Below, piece by piece: positions 17,018-25,729 of a DNA stretch of 64,000 bases (positions are counted from its first letter, which is position 1; each line of letters opens with the position of its first letter). The notes under the pieces are model-generated. The model ran no database searches. It had not been told where the DNA came from and saw only the letters and a program-made list of their open reading frames with translations. Both the position numbers and the translations under genes were made by a program. The DNA is taken from positions 558,001 to 622,000 of the forward strand of contig NZ_MWQN01000001.1 of the NCBI RefSeq assembly GCF_002024165.1. Direction: 5' to 3'. The DNA comes from Embleya scabrispora (lineage in GTDB: Bacteria > Actinomycetota > Actinomycetes > Streptomycetales > Streptomycetaceae).

Positions 17018-18160
17018 CTACCGCCCGGCCGCGACCCCGGCCCCCGTGCGGATCACCTGGCGGATCGCCTCGCCGTTTGCCAGCGCCTCCATCGCCTCGT
17101 TCAGGTCGTCCAGTTCCACCGTGCCGGTGTGCAGCAGTTCGACCGGCATCTGCCCGGCCCGCCACAGGGCCAGGTAGCGGGGGATGTCGCGGCGGGGGAC
17201 CGCGTCGCCCATGTACGAGCCGATCAGGGACTTGCCCTCCCCGGCGAAGGCCAGGGCCGGCACCGCGTCCAGCCGCCGTCCCGGCGCGGGCAGGCCGACC
17301 GAGACCACCCGCCCGCCTCGGCCCACCGCGGCCAGGCAGTCCGCGATCACGGCCGCGCTGCCGACCGCCTCGACCACCACGTCCAAGCCGTCGCCGACCA
17401 GGTCACGGATCGCGTCGAGGGCCCGGTCCGGGTGGTACGCGTGCGACGCGCCGAGCCGCAGCGCCAGGTCGCGCTTCGCCGGGACCGGGTCGACCGCGAC
17501 GATCGGGTACGCCCCGGCCGCCCGCGCGCCGAGCACGGCGGACAGGCCGACCCCGCCCAGGCCGAACACCGCGACCGACTGGCCCGGACGTACCGCCGCC
17601 GTGTTGATCACCGCACCCGCCCCGGTCAGCACCGCGCAGCCGAACATCGACGCCACCTCGAACGGCACGTCGCGCGGGATCGGCACCACCGACTCCTGTG
17701 CCACCACGGCGAATTCGGCGAACGCGGACACCCCGAGCTGGTGGTGCACCACCGCGCCGCCCCCGTCTCGGAGCAGCGACGGCCCGTGCAGCAGCCCGCC
17801 CGAGCCGTTGGCCGCGGCGGCGGCCGAGCACAGCGCCGGCCGGCCCTCGTCGCACCGCACGCAGTGGCCGCAGCTGGGCACGAACACGAGCGCGACGTGC
17901 TCCCCCGGCGCGACCCGGTCCACCCCGGGTCCGACCGCCTCGACCACGCCGACGGCCTCGTGTCCGAGCGCCATCGGCAGCGGCCGGACCCGGTCGCCGT
18001 TGACCACGGACAGGTCGGAGTGGCACAGGCTCGCGGCGGCGATCCGGACCAGCACCTCACCCGCCCGCGGGTCGCCCAGTTCGACGTCCTCGATCGCGAC
18101 CGGCCGGCTCGTCCCGTACGGCCGGGCCTGCGAGGTCCCGCGCAGCACGGCGGCCCGCAT
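17018..18160 (-). CDS. Zinc-dependent medium-chain alcohol dehydrogenase
   Basis: 380 residues, MDR superfamily. Catalytic zinc ligands Cys46 and His67-Glu68 (GHEAVGVVEAVG) and the structural-zinc quartet Cys97/100/103/111 are intact. The Rossmann motif is GLGGVG. It resembles class III or NDMA-type alcohol dehydrogenases. It is the last gene of the glycerol operon, 2 bp after the ABM gene, so it may act on glycerol, a glycerol-derived aldehyde or another diol, but this is inference. Confidence 0.87.
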   Translation of the reverse strand: MRAAVLRGTSQARPYGTSRPVAIEDVELGDPRAGEVLVRIAAASLCHSDLSVVNGDRVRPLPMALGHEAVGVVEAVGPGVDRVAPGEHVALVFVPSCGHCVRCDEGRPALCSAAAAANGSGGLLHGPSLLRDGGGAVVHHQLGVSAFAEFAVVAQESVVPIPRDVPFEVASMFGCAVLTGAGAVINTAAVRPGQSVAVFGLGGVGLSAVLGARAAGAYPIVAVDPVPAKRDLALRLGASHAYHPDRALDAIRDLVGDGLDVVVEAVGSAAVIADCLAAVGRGGRVVSVGLPAPGRRLDAVPALAFAGEGKSLIGSYMGDAVPRRDIPRYLALWRAGQMPVELLHTGTVELDDLNEAMEALANGEAIRQVIRTGAGVAAGR

Positions 18161-18162
18161 CC

Positions 18163-18462
18163 TCACGGCGCCACCTCGCGCGGGGTCAGCCGCACCACGT
18201 CCCGGCTCACCAGCAGCGGCACCACCTTGCCGAGCACGATCTCCCGGAAGTGCGCGGAGGCGCAGTGCGCGGTGAAGTCGGCTTCGGCGTCGTACTCCTC
18301 GACGAGCACGATCGTCCGAGCCTCCTCGGTGCCCTGGTGCACCCGGTAGCTCCGGCAGCCGGGCTCGGCCAGCGAGTGACGGGTCATCTCGTCGAGCAGG
18401 GTCAATACCTCGTTCTGCGCGTCGGGGTGGGTGAGATAGCGGGCGACGACTACGTAACTCAA
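18163..18462 (-). CDS. ABM-domain protein (antibiotic biosynthesis monooxygenase family)
   Basis: 99 residues, a complete ferredoxin-like ABM domain (SYVVVARYLTHPDAQNEVLT, then EPGCRSYRVHQG and FREIVLGKVVP). Members include small oxygenases and YgiN-like quinol monooxygenases; many are of unknown activity. It sits 18 bp after glpP and 2 bp before the alcohol dehydrogenase, so it is part of the operon. Its presence in a glycerol operon is unusual. Confidence 0.85.
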   Translation of the reverse strand: MSYVVVARYLTHPDAQNEVLTLLDEMTRHSLAEPGCRSYRVHQGTEEARTIVLVEEYDAEADFTAHCASAHFREIVLGKVVPLLVSRDVVRLTPREVAP

Positions 18463-18480
18463 GGGGAGTTCTCCTACGTA

Positions 18481-19137
18481 CTACGGAGCGGAAGAAGCAG
18501 GGGGCGGGGGCGGCGCGGTCGCGCCGAGCCGGTCGCGCCGCAGGTCCCACAACCGGGGGTCGGACGTGGCCACGGCGACCGCGCCGAGCGCGAGTGCCGC
18601 GGCCGCGTCCTCGGCGGTCTCCACGAAGCCGGCCGCGACGAACGGCGACATCGCGCGTTTGGCCTCGGGGGTCATCCGGGCCACGATCGGCGACGGCATG
18701 ATCTCGACCAGGTCGGGGCCGCCGCGCGCGATCGCGTCGGTGCTGCGGCGCATGTTGGAGCGGTCGGTGACGAACACCTTCTGCATGGTCAGCAGCCCCA
18801 GCGGGCGGCCCTTCTCCATCAGCGAGAGTCGGGTGCTGACCATGCCGTGCGCGCCCATCGCCCTGAGGAATTCCAGCGCGCCCTTGTCCTGGGCCAGACC
18901 GGGGCAGCTGTCCACGTTGACGAACACCGTCTTGTTCGCCCGGCCGAGCAGCTGCACGATGTTCGGCAGCTGCCCGACCGGGATGGACGCGAGGATGCAC
19001 ACCTGTGCGGACGCGCCGAGGAAGTTCTGCAGGCGCTGGGGTCCGATGATCGACGCGATCACGGGTACCTCGGCGAAGGCGGACGAGAGCACGGAGGACA
19101 TCCGGGGCGCGCTCGCGGGGCGTCGACTGGCGTTCAT
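18481..19137 (-). CDS. glpP: GlpP-like glycerol-3-phosphate-responsive antiterminator
   Basis: 218 residues, matching GlpP over the whole TIM-barrel-like domain: VNVDSCPGL, MVSTRLSL, FVTDRSNM, PDLVEIMPSPI, AAGFVETAEDA and AVATSDPRLWDL. In Bacillus GlpP binds glp leader mRNA when glycerol 3-phosphate is present and prevents termination. The C-terminal 15 residues are a Pro/Ala tail. The gene lies 28 bp after the FAD oxidase and within the glycerol operon, whose leader contains alternative hairpins (25567-25645) that could be its target. Confidence 0.88.
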   Translation of the reverse strand: MNASRRPASAPRMSSVLSSAFAEVPVIASIIGPQRLQNFLGASAQVCILASIPVGQLPNIVQLLGRANKTVFVNVDSCPGLAQDKGALEFLRAMGAHGMVSTRLSLMEKGRPLGLLTMQKVFVTDRSNMRRSTDAIARGGPDLVEIMPSPIVARMTPEAKRAMSPFVAAGFVETAEDAAAALALGAVAVATSDPRLWDLRRDRLGATAPPPPPASSAP

Positions 19138-19165
19138 GACCTACCTGGACTGGGTCTCGGCCGCC

Positions 19166-20707
19166 TCACGCGTCGAAGCGGTTGGGCAGGCCCAGTTTGC
19201 CAGGATTGAGTATTCCGGCCGGGTCGAGGGTCGCCTTGACCTTGGCGAACGTGTCGAACCCGGCACCGAGCGCGGCGGGCAGGTACGGGCCGCGCAGCAG
19301 TCCGCAGCCGTGGTGGTGGCTGAGCGCGGCGCCGTGCCGGATCAGCACCTCGTTGGCCGCGTCCCACACCGCGCGGTACCAGTCGCGGCGCCGGGGCCGG
19401 TCCACGTCGCCGCGCAGCGAGAAGTAGACGCACGCGCCGTCGGTGTACGCGTGCGACTGGTGGGCGGAGGCCGCGAGTGTGCCGGGCACCGCCTGGATCG
19501 CCGCCACCACCTCGTCGTACACCTCGCCGAGCGCGGTCCACGATCCGGCCATCTCCAGCGTGTCGGCGACGAAGCCGGGCCCCGGGGTGAAGCCGTCGGA
19601 GGACTTGCCGACCAGCATGCGGTCCCTCAGCCAGCGTTCGAACACCGCGTCGCTGTCCAGTTCGGGACCGTAGCTCAGGCAGACCTCCTCGCTGACCTTC
19701 AGCATCGCGTCGACCAGGATCGGGTCGCCCTCGTCGGCGATCAGCAGGAGGTTGGTCTCGGGGTGGTCGAAGTGCACCCCGCTCTCCAGCTTGTCGTACA
19801 GGCGCAACACCGCAGGGGTGGCGCCGCGCTGCATGATCTTGCGGCACGCGTCCAGGCCCTCGGCGAAGGTGTCGAAGCCGAACGCGAGCGCCTTGGCGTA
19901 GGTGGGCAGCGGGTGCACCCGGATGCGCGCGGAGACGATCACGCCGAGCGTGCCCTCCGAACCGATGAAGATCTGCCGCAGGTCGGGGCCGGTGGCCGCG
20001 CGCGGGTAGTCGCCGTAGGTGGCGCGGGTGCCGTCGGCGTGCACCACGTCGATGCCGACGACCATGTCCTCGATCTTGCCGTAGCGCGTGGAGAGTTGGC
20101 CCGCGCCGCGGCAGGCGATCCAGCCGCCGACGGTGGAGACGGCGAAGGCGGACGGCCAGTGGCCGGTGGTCACGCCGTGGGTTTCCTGCAGTTCCTTTTC
20201 GAACAGGTCGCCGAACATGCCGGCCTCGACGTCGACGACGAGCGATTCGGCGTCGAAGGAGACGATGCGGTTCAGGCCGCACAGGTCGAGCACAACGCCG
20301 CCGTGCACGGGCAGCGCCGCGCCGGTGACGTTGCTGCGGCCGGCGGAGGCGGTGACCGGGATGCCGGCGGCGTGGCAGATCCGCAGTACGGCGGCCACCT
20401 GGTCGGCGTCGACGACCTCGACGATCACCGCGTCGGGGGTGGCGGGGCGGCCGTCGGTCTCACCGATCATGGTGCCGGCCCACCAGTCGCGGGTACGGGC
20501 GACCACGTCGTCGCGGTCGGTGTACACGGCCTCGGCCACGCCGCGCAGGTCCTCGATCACCTGTGCGGGCACCTCGACCACGCGGCCCTGGAGCGAGGCG
20601 TCGCCGGTGCCGATCGGGGTGTTCTTGGCCCACTTGGCCGGGGTGGGCGCGCCCACGATGTAGTCGCCGCGGTTGAACGGGTTGGTGATGGTCTGCCTGC
20701 TGATCAC
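19166..20707 (-). CDS. FAD-binding oxidase, alkyl-DHAP synthase-like
   Basis: 513 residues: an FAD-binding_4 domain (about 90-270, with SAGRSNVTGAALPVHGG and GSEGTLGVI) and a C-terminal FAD-oxidase domain ending in the HHHG motif (464-467) typical of alkylglycerone-phosphate synthases. That family includes AGPS and bacterial relatives of unknown substrate. The start is GTG 20707, with AAGGAG upstream, overlapping the glpD stop (GTGA). Context suggests it acts on a glycerol- or glycerol-phosphate-derived compound, perhaps as an alternative oxidase or in ether-lipid-like chemistry. Confidence 0.85.
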   Translation of the reverse strand: MISRQTITNPFNRGDYIVGAPTPAKWAKNTPIGTGDASLQGRVVEVPAQVIEDLRGVAEAVYTDRDDVVARTRDWWAGTMIGETDGRPATPDAVIVEVVDADQVAAVLRICHAAGIPVTASAGRSNVTGAALPVHGGVVLDLCGLNRIVSFDAESLVVDVEAGMFGDLFEKELQETHGVTTGHWPSAFAVSTVGGWIACRGAGQLSTRYGKIEDMVVGIDVVHADGTRATYGDYPRAATGPDLRQIFIGSEGTLGVIVSARIRVHPLPTYAKALAFGFDTFAEGLDACRKIMQRGATPAVLRLYDKLESGVHFDHPETNLLLIADEGDPILVDAMLKVSEEVCLSYGPELDSDAVFERWLRDRMLVGKSSDGFTPGPGFVADTLEMAGSWTALGEVYDEVVAAIQAVPGTLAASAHQSHAYTDGACVYFSLRGDVDRPRRRDWYRAVWDAANEVLIRHGAALSHHHGCGLLRGPYLPAALGAGFDTFAKVKATLDPAGILNPGKLGLPNRFDA

Positions 20708-22419
20708 TGCGCGGCTCCTTGGGGTGCGATCACTGCGGATGTGGGTTCTTCGGGCTCGCCGAGCAGGACCGCCTTCTCGTGCCGCACGGCGGCGAGGTAG
20801 TCGGCGACCTGGCGGTCGATCTGCGCGGCGGTCAGGCCCAGTTCGGCGCCGAGGAGGCGGCCGACCTCGGGGGCCGCGGCGGCCGAGGCGTCGCGGGCGA
20901 ACAGGCGCGAGCGGGTGCGTCGGGAGAGCACGTCGTCCACCGAGCGGGCCATCTCGGACCGGGCCGCGTAGACGACCTCGGCCCTGATGTACGGCATGCC
21001 CGCGACCACCGGCTCGGCGAGCGCGGGGTCCTCGGCGAGCAGGTCGGAGACGAAGCGGGCCTCGGTGCCGTAGCGCTCGCCCAGGTGTGCGGCCAGGCCG
21101 CCGGACGCGGCGACCGCTTCGGCGTCGTAGCCGGCGCCGCCGATCAGCGGCAGGTTGGTGGTGCGGCTGCGGCCCTTGCGGCCCAGGACCTGCATCACCT
21201 TGTCGATCACCAGTTCGCCCATGTGCCGGCTGGTGGTGAGCTTGCCGCCGGTGACGGTGACCATGCCGCCGCGGCCGACCGAGATGTGGTGGTCGCGGCT
21301 CATGTCGAGGGTGGCGCCCTCCTTGCCGCCGACCAGCGGACGCAGGCCGCCGATGCTGCCGATCACGTCGTCCGGGGTGAGCCGGCCCTCGAACGCGGTG
21401 TTGGCGCCTTCGAGCAGGAACTCCATCTCCGGGCGGGTGCAGTGCACGTCGTCGATCGAGCCGCGGTAGTCCTCGTCCGTGGTACCGAGCACGACCGCGT
21501 CGCCCCAGCGGGTGCAGGTGGCGCGGCGGGCCCGACCCGGGATGGGCACGGTGACCGTGCAGTCGATCCGGACCTTGTGCCACGGCACCACGATGTGCAC
21601 GCCCTTGGCGGGTCGTACCTGCCGTCGGTGGTCGTCGTCGGCCAGCCCGTCGACGGTGTCGCTCCACACGCCGGTGGCGTTGACCACGGCGGAGGCGCGC
21701 ACGTCGAAGCGCTCGCCGTCGACCTCGATCCGGGCCCCGGCGGCGCGGCCGCGCTCGGTCAGGATCCGGTCCACCGCGGCGCCGTTGAGCACGGTGGCGC
21801 CCAGCGCGGCCGCGGTGCGCACGATGGTCAGCACCAGGCGGGCGTCGTCGGCGCGGCCGTCGAAGTACATCAGCCCGCCCCGCAGGTGGTCCGCGCGCAG
21901 CGTCGGCGCGTGGGCCAGCACCTCGTCGACGGTCAGCCGCTGGTGCAGCTTGCCGATCCGCCAGCCGCCGACCAGGTCGTAGGTCCACAGCAGGCCCTCG
22001 AAGCCCTTGGCGAGCCGGGCGTCGAAGACGCCCTCCTTCTCCAGGATCGGGAACAGGAACGGCAGCCGGTGCACCAGGTGCGGCGCGTTCTTGCGGAAGC
22101 GGTGTCTTTCCAGGAGCGAGTGGCGGACCAGGTTGACGTTGCCCTGCTCGATGTAGCGCAGGCCGCCGTGCACCATCTTCGACGACTTGGAGGAGGTCCC
22201 GGAGGCGAAGTCGTCCTTCTCCACCAGGGCCACGTCCAGGCCGCGCGAGGCCGCGTCGAGCGCGGCGTAGGCGCCGGTGACGCCGCCGCCGACGACGAGC
22301 ACGTCGAAGCGGTGGTCCGCGAGTCGGTGCTTGGCCCGGCCGCGGTCGAGAAGCAGCGGGGTGCCTCTCGTGGCCGCAGCCGACGCCCGTCGTGGCTTGC
22401 GGGCGGGCATCGAAATCAC
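20704..22419 (-). CDS. glpD: Glycerol-3-phosphate dehydrogenase, FAD-dependent
   Basis: About 571 residues. It oxidises glycerol 3-phosphate to DHAP and feeds electrons to quinone. The N-terminal dinucleotide motif is VVGGGVTGAYAALDAASRG; KSSKMVHGGLRYIEQGN and WGDAVVLGTTDEDY are GlpD signatures, and the C-terminal DUF4369-like helical cap is present. I prefer GTG 22419, which has AGGAG six bases upstream; TTG 22425 touches the SD. It overlaps the next gene by 4 bp. Together with glpK it forms the standard glycerol route. Confidence 0.93.
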   Translation of the reverse strand: MISMPARKPRRASAAATRGTPLLLDRGRAKHRLADHRFDVLVVGGGVTGAYAALDAASRGLDVALVEKDDFASGTSSKSSKMVHGGLRYIEQGNVNLVRHSLLERHRFRKNAPHLVHRLPFLFPILEKEGVFDARLAKGFEGLLWTYDLVGGWRIGKLHQRLTVDEVLAHAPTLRADHLRGGLMYFDGRADDARLVLTIVRTAAALGATVLNGAAVDRILTERGRAAGARIEVDGERFDVRASAVVNATGVWSDTVDGLADDDHRRQVRPAKGVHIVVPWHKVRIDCTVTVPIPGRARRATCTRWGDAVVLGTTDEDYRGSIDDVHCTRPEMEFLLEGANTAFEGRLTPDDVIGSIGGLRPLVGGKEGATLDMSRDHHISVGRGGMVTVTGGKLTTSRHMGELVIDKVMQVLGRKGRSRTTNLPLIGGAGYDAEAVAASGGLAAHLGERYGTEARFVSDLLAEDPALAEPVVAGMPYIRAEVVYAARSEMARSVDDVLSRRTRSRLFARDASAAAAPEVGRLLGAELGLTAAQIDRQVADYLAAVRHEKAVLLGEPEEPTSAVIAPQGAAQ

Positions 22420-22485
22420 AATCAACTCCTGGGGTCTGTCCGGCGGTTCACGGTTCGCGCCGCCGGGTCGTACGGGCGGTTCGGC

Positions 22486-24009
22486 TCAGGCGGGGTAGCC
22501 GGCGAGCACGCTTCGCCAGGCGGCGCGCTGTGCGGCGCGCCGGTCGGGGGTGGTGGTCGGTTCGAAGATCCGGCCTCGCGGTTGCGCCTCGACCACCTCG
22601 TCGAGCGAGGACCACAGGCCCTCGCGTACGCCCGCCAGGTAGGCGGTGCCGCGCAGGCTGGCGGTGGCCGAGTCGGCGGCGCGCTCGATCGGCAGGCCGA
22701 CCAGGTCGGCCTGGATCTGCATGAGGGTGTCGCTGCCGGCCACCCCGCCGCCCACCCGAAGGCGGGCGAACGGGGCCTGCATGGTGGCGGCGACGCCGTC
22801 GATCAGGTCGCACACGGAGTGCGCGATCCCGTCCAGCACGGCCCGGGCCACATCGGCCCGGGTGGTGGCCAGGGTCAGCCCGCCGAGCGCGGCCCGCGCC
22901 TCGGGCCGCCACTCGGGGGTGCGGATCCCGGCGAGCGCGGGCACGAACCACTCGCGCGGACCCGCGCCGGTGACGCTCGCGGCGAGTTCGCCGATCTCGG
23001 CCGGCGAGGCGAACAGGCCCAGGTCGTCGCACAGCCAGCGCAGCGCGGAGCCGGTGGTCGAGCAGTACGCCTCCAGGCTGAAGTGTGTGGTGTCGCCCTG
23101 GCGCCACCCGGGCTGGGCGAGCACGCCGGCGATGCCCGGCACCGGCATCGCCGGGGTGCGGCCGGTGGCCGCGTCCACGAAGGTGCCGGTGCCGTACATG
23201 CACATCCCCTGGCCGGCGGCCAGTCCGCCCAGCGCGAGCAGCGCCGCGTGCTGGTCGCCCATCACCGCCGCCAACGGCAGCTCCACGCCGAGCAGTTCGG
23301 GGTCGGTGCGGCCGTAACCGAGGTCGTCGTCGGCGAACAGGTCCGGGAGCAGTTCGAGCGGGTAGCCCAAGTGCTCGATCCACTCGCGGTCCCACGCGTG
23401 TTCGCGCAGCAGGTAGGCGCCGATCGAGCCGGCGTTGCTCGCCGAGACCGCGTGCGCGGCACCGCCGGTGAAGCGCCAGGCCAGCCAGGTGTCCACGGTG
23501 CCGAACACGAGCGTGCCCGCCTTGTACGCCTCGGCCACCTCGGGCCGCTCGGCGATCTGCCGCGCGGCCCAGTGGAACGGCGCCCTGCTGCCCACCGGGC
23601 GGCCCAGCCGGGCGAGCAGCCGCTCGTCCCACTCGGCCTCGTAGCCGAGCAGGTCCCGGGCGTAGCGGCGGTCCTGCCACACGCACGCCGGCACCAGCGG
23701 CAGGCCGGTGCGCCGGTCCCACAACATCGCGGTGGCCCGCTGGGTGGACAGCGCGAGCGCGACGATCTCCACGCCGTCGGCGCGGGCCCCGGCCAGGGCC
23801 TCGCGGCACACGTCGAGGGTGGCCGACCAGATCTCCATCGGGTCCTGCTCGACCGAGTCCTCGTCGGGGTGGTCCACGGCGATCGTGCGATACGCCAGGT
23901 GGGTGACCGCCCCGGAGTCCTGCACGACTCCGGCGCGGGTCCCGGTGGTGCCCTCGTCCACGGACAGGATGCCCAGGCGCCGGCCGGGGTGGTGCAACGT
24001 CTTCGTCAT
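22486..24009 (-). CDS. glpK: Glycerol kinase (FGGY family)
   Basis: 507 residues, two-domain FGGY kinase. ATP-dependent phosphorylation of glycerol to glycerol 3-phosphate is inferred from the N-terminal DEGTTGTRAGVV, the GDQHAALLALGG and MYGTGTF motifs, and the operon. Some classical GlpK signatures are altered (DEGTTGTR rather than QGTTSSR), so a related polyol kinase cannot be excluded. The start is ATG 24009, five bases after AAAGGG; GTG 24012 is an alternative. It lies between the MFS and glpD genes. Confidence 0.87.
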   Translation of the reverse strand: MTKTLHHPGRRLGILSVDEGTTGTRAGVVQDSGAVTHLAYRTIAVDHPDEDSVEQDPMEIWSATLDVCREALAGARADGVEIVALALSTQRATAMLWDRRTGLPLVPACVWQDRRYARDLLGYEAEWDERLLARLGRPVGSRAPFHWAARQIAERPEVAEAYKAGTLVFGTVDTWLAWRFTGGAAHAVSASNAGSIGAYLLREHAWDREWIEHLGYPLELLPDLFADDDLGYGRTDPELLGVELPLAAVMGDQHAALLALGGLAAGQGMCMYGTGTFVDAATGRTPAMPVPGIAGVLAQPGWRQGDTTHFSLEAYCSTTGSALRWLCDDLGLFASPAEIGELAASVTGAGPREWFVPALAGIRTPEWRPEARAALGGLTLATTRADVARAVLDGIAHSVCDLIDGVAATMQAPFARLRVGGGVAGSDTLMQIQADLVGLPIERAADSATASLRGTAYLAGVREGLWSSLDEVVEAQPRGRIFEPTTTPDRRAAQRAAWRSVLAGYPA

Positions 24010-24033
24010 CACAGCCCTTTCGGTGCGATATCT

Positions 24034-24060
24034 CCGCTTGATCCGCTTGATCCGCTTGAT
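24034..24060. repeat. (CCGCTTGAT)3 tandem nonamer
   Basis: Three perfect copies of CCGCTTGAT in the 82-bp gap between the MFS stop and the glpK start. They could form part of an intercistronic mRNA structure; no function is known. Confidence 0.85.
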
Positions 24061-24091
24061 CCGAGTGCGAGTCTCGCGTGACGGACCCGCC

Positions 24092-25555
24092 TCAGCGGGT
24101 GACCAACGCGGGGTTCGCGGGCCCGGCCGACGGCGCGGCGATGGTCGGCACGTTCGGGTCCTCGTCGGGCGAGACGGCCCGGGTCGGGTCCCAGCGGATC
24201 GCCAGGCACGTGAGCAGGCCCAGCAGCGGGACGACGGCCAGGACCATGAAGGTCTTGTCCAGCCCGATGCCGTCCTTGATCTGCGGGAACAGGTACAGCC
24301 CGGCCACGCTGCCGAAACTGCCGATCATCCCGGTCACGCCGGTGCCCAGGGTGCGCACCTCGCTGCGGTAGGACAGCGCGGCGATCGACTTGCCGTTGGC
24401 GCCGGGGCCGGCGGAGTGACAGAAGATGAACAGCGCCGGGAGGATGAAGGCGATCCAGGTGGGCACCCGGTCGAAGGTCAGCCCCATGCCGAGCAGCATC
24501 ACGAACACGCCGCCGAAGCCGATCGCCGAACTGATCCGCAGGCCGAGCCGGCGGGCGAAGTACGCGGAGAGCAGGCCGCCGACGATGCCGAAGGCGTTGA
24601 ACACCATCGAGCCGATGGTGGCCTTCTCGAAGCTGTTGCCGAAGATGGCCAGGCTGATCACCGGCAGATACCAGCCGACCGCGAAGTACTGCATGGACTG
24701 GCCGAGCGAGATCGCCGAGGACAGCAGGGTGCGCGGCAGGTACGAGCCGCGGAACAGGATCCCGGCCTGCTTCATCCCCACGTTCGGCGGCGCCTCCTCC
24801 GCGTCCGCCTTGTCGGGCACGGCGCCGGCGACGGTCGGGGCGGCGGCGACCGCCTCGATGCCGTAGATGCGGCGCAGGTTGCGGACCGCGTCCTCCAGTC
24901 GGCCCTTCGTGGCCAGCCAGGTGGGGCTCTCCACCAAAAACGCCCACTGGAGCAGGAACAGGGCCAGCGCGATCACCCCGGCCGAGCCGACCGACCAGCG
25001 CCAGATGTCGGCGCCCACGTCGAACTTGAAGCAGATCAGGGTGAGCAGCAGATTGCCGGTGGTGGCGATGTACCAGATGCCCTGCCACAGGTTGAGCCGG
25101 CCGCGCAGCGACTTGGGCGTGTACTCGGCGAGCAGCGCCATCGCCACCGCGAAGTCGACGCCGTAGGCCACGCCGACCAGGACCCGGCCGATCCACACCA
25201 CGAGGAAGTCGTCGGCGGTGGCCGCGATCACCGCGCCGGCCAGCGCGAACAGCTTGGCCAGGAGCAGTGGGGGCACCCGGCCGATCCGGGTGGCCAGCCA
25301 GCCGCCGATCGGGTTGAACAGGATGGCCAGCGCGGGTGCGGTGGCGGTGAGGATGGAGACCTGGGTGCTGCTCAGGTCCATCTGCTTGGTCATCGGGGCG
25401 AGCCCGGCGCCCAGTGCGGCGTTGGAGTACGCGTCGAGGAAGAGTCCCCCGAACACGAGGAACCAGATGACCCCGGACCGGCCGGAGATCGTCCCCTGCC
25501 GGTCGATGAGCGCGACGACGTCCTTGACGCCTCTGACGCTCGGCTGCTGTGCCAT
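24092..25555 (-). CDS. MFS transporter of the glycerol operon
   Basis: 487 residues, 12 membrane helices, sugar-porter/SP-like MFS with WLATRIGRVPPLLLAKLFAL in the loop 2-3 position and an RGRL-type motif (KSLRGRLNLWQG) in the loop 4-5 region. It is the first gene of the operon and occupies the place normally held by the GlpF channel, so it probably imports glycerol or a related polyol or glycerophosphodiester by symport. ATG 25555 has a GAGGA SD that can be sequestered by a leader hairpin. A central hydrophilic loop (about 225-265) is long. Confidence 0.87.
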   Translation of the reverse strand: MAQQPSVRGVKDVVALIDRQGTISGRSGVIWFLVFGGLFLDAYSNAALGAGLAPMTKQMDLSSTQVSILTATAPALAILFNPIGGWLATRIGRVPPLLLAKLFALAGAVIAATADDFLVVWIGRVLVGVAYGVDFAVAMALLAEYTPKSLRGRLNLWQGIWYIATTGNLLLTLICFKFDVGADIWRWSVGSAGVIALALFLLQWAFLVESPTWLATKGRLEDAVRNLRRIYGIEAVAAAPTVAGAVPDKADAEEAPPNVGMKQAGILFRGSYLPRTLLSSAISLGQSMQYFAVGWYLPVISLAIFGNSFEKATIGSMVFNAFGIVGGLLSAYFARRLGLRISSAIGFGGVFVMLLGMGLTFDRVPTWIAFILPALFIFCHSAGPGANGKSIAALSYRSEVRTLGTGVTGMIGSFGSVAGLYLFPQIKDGIGLDKTFMVLAVVPLLGLLTCLAIRWDPTRAVSPDEDPNVPTIAAPSAGPANPALVTR

Positions 25556-25566
25556 GTTCCCGTCCT

Positions 25567-25645
25567 CGGAAAAAAGGACCGGTCGGTGACACGCGAGCGC
25601 TAACGCGTAGGAGGGCACAGCGAAGCCACCGACAGGTGGTCTTCG
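25567..25645 (-). promoter_or_regulatory. Structured 5' leader of the glycerol operon, candidate GlpP target
   Basis: In the minus-strand leader, a hairpin CGAAG(A)CCACC-TGTC-GGTGGCTTCG occupies 25645-25621. Its loop-proximal GUCGGUG (25633-25627) is also complementary to CACCGAC at 25588-25582, immediately before a U6 run (25575-25570). Next, GUCCU can pair with AGGAC and hide the SD of the MFS gene. The pairings are mutually exclusive, as in antitermination leaders. Seen in sequence; role inferred from glpP in the operon. Confidence 0.4.
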
Positions 25646-25729
25646 TCTGTTCCTGCCAAAGAATGCTCTGGACCCTAGGAGGGACATCCGGGGGTGTCAA
25701 GGGTGGCGGTCGAGGGCGAAGATGGGGGA

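Noticed and set aside
20719-24081. 1120-residue open frame on the plus strand across glpD, glpK and the FAD oxidase
   Set aside because: It is antisense to three well-supported genes and its composition (Val/Gly/Arg/His/Gln-rich, no motifs) is the usual GC-bias shadow.
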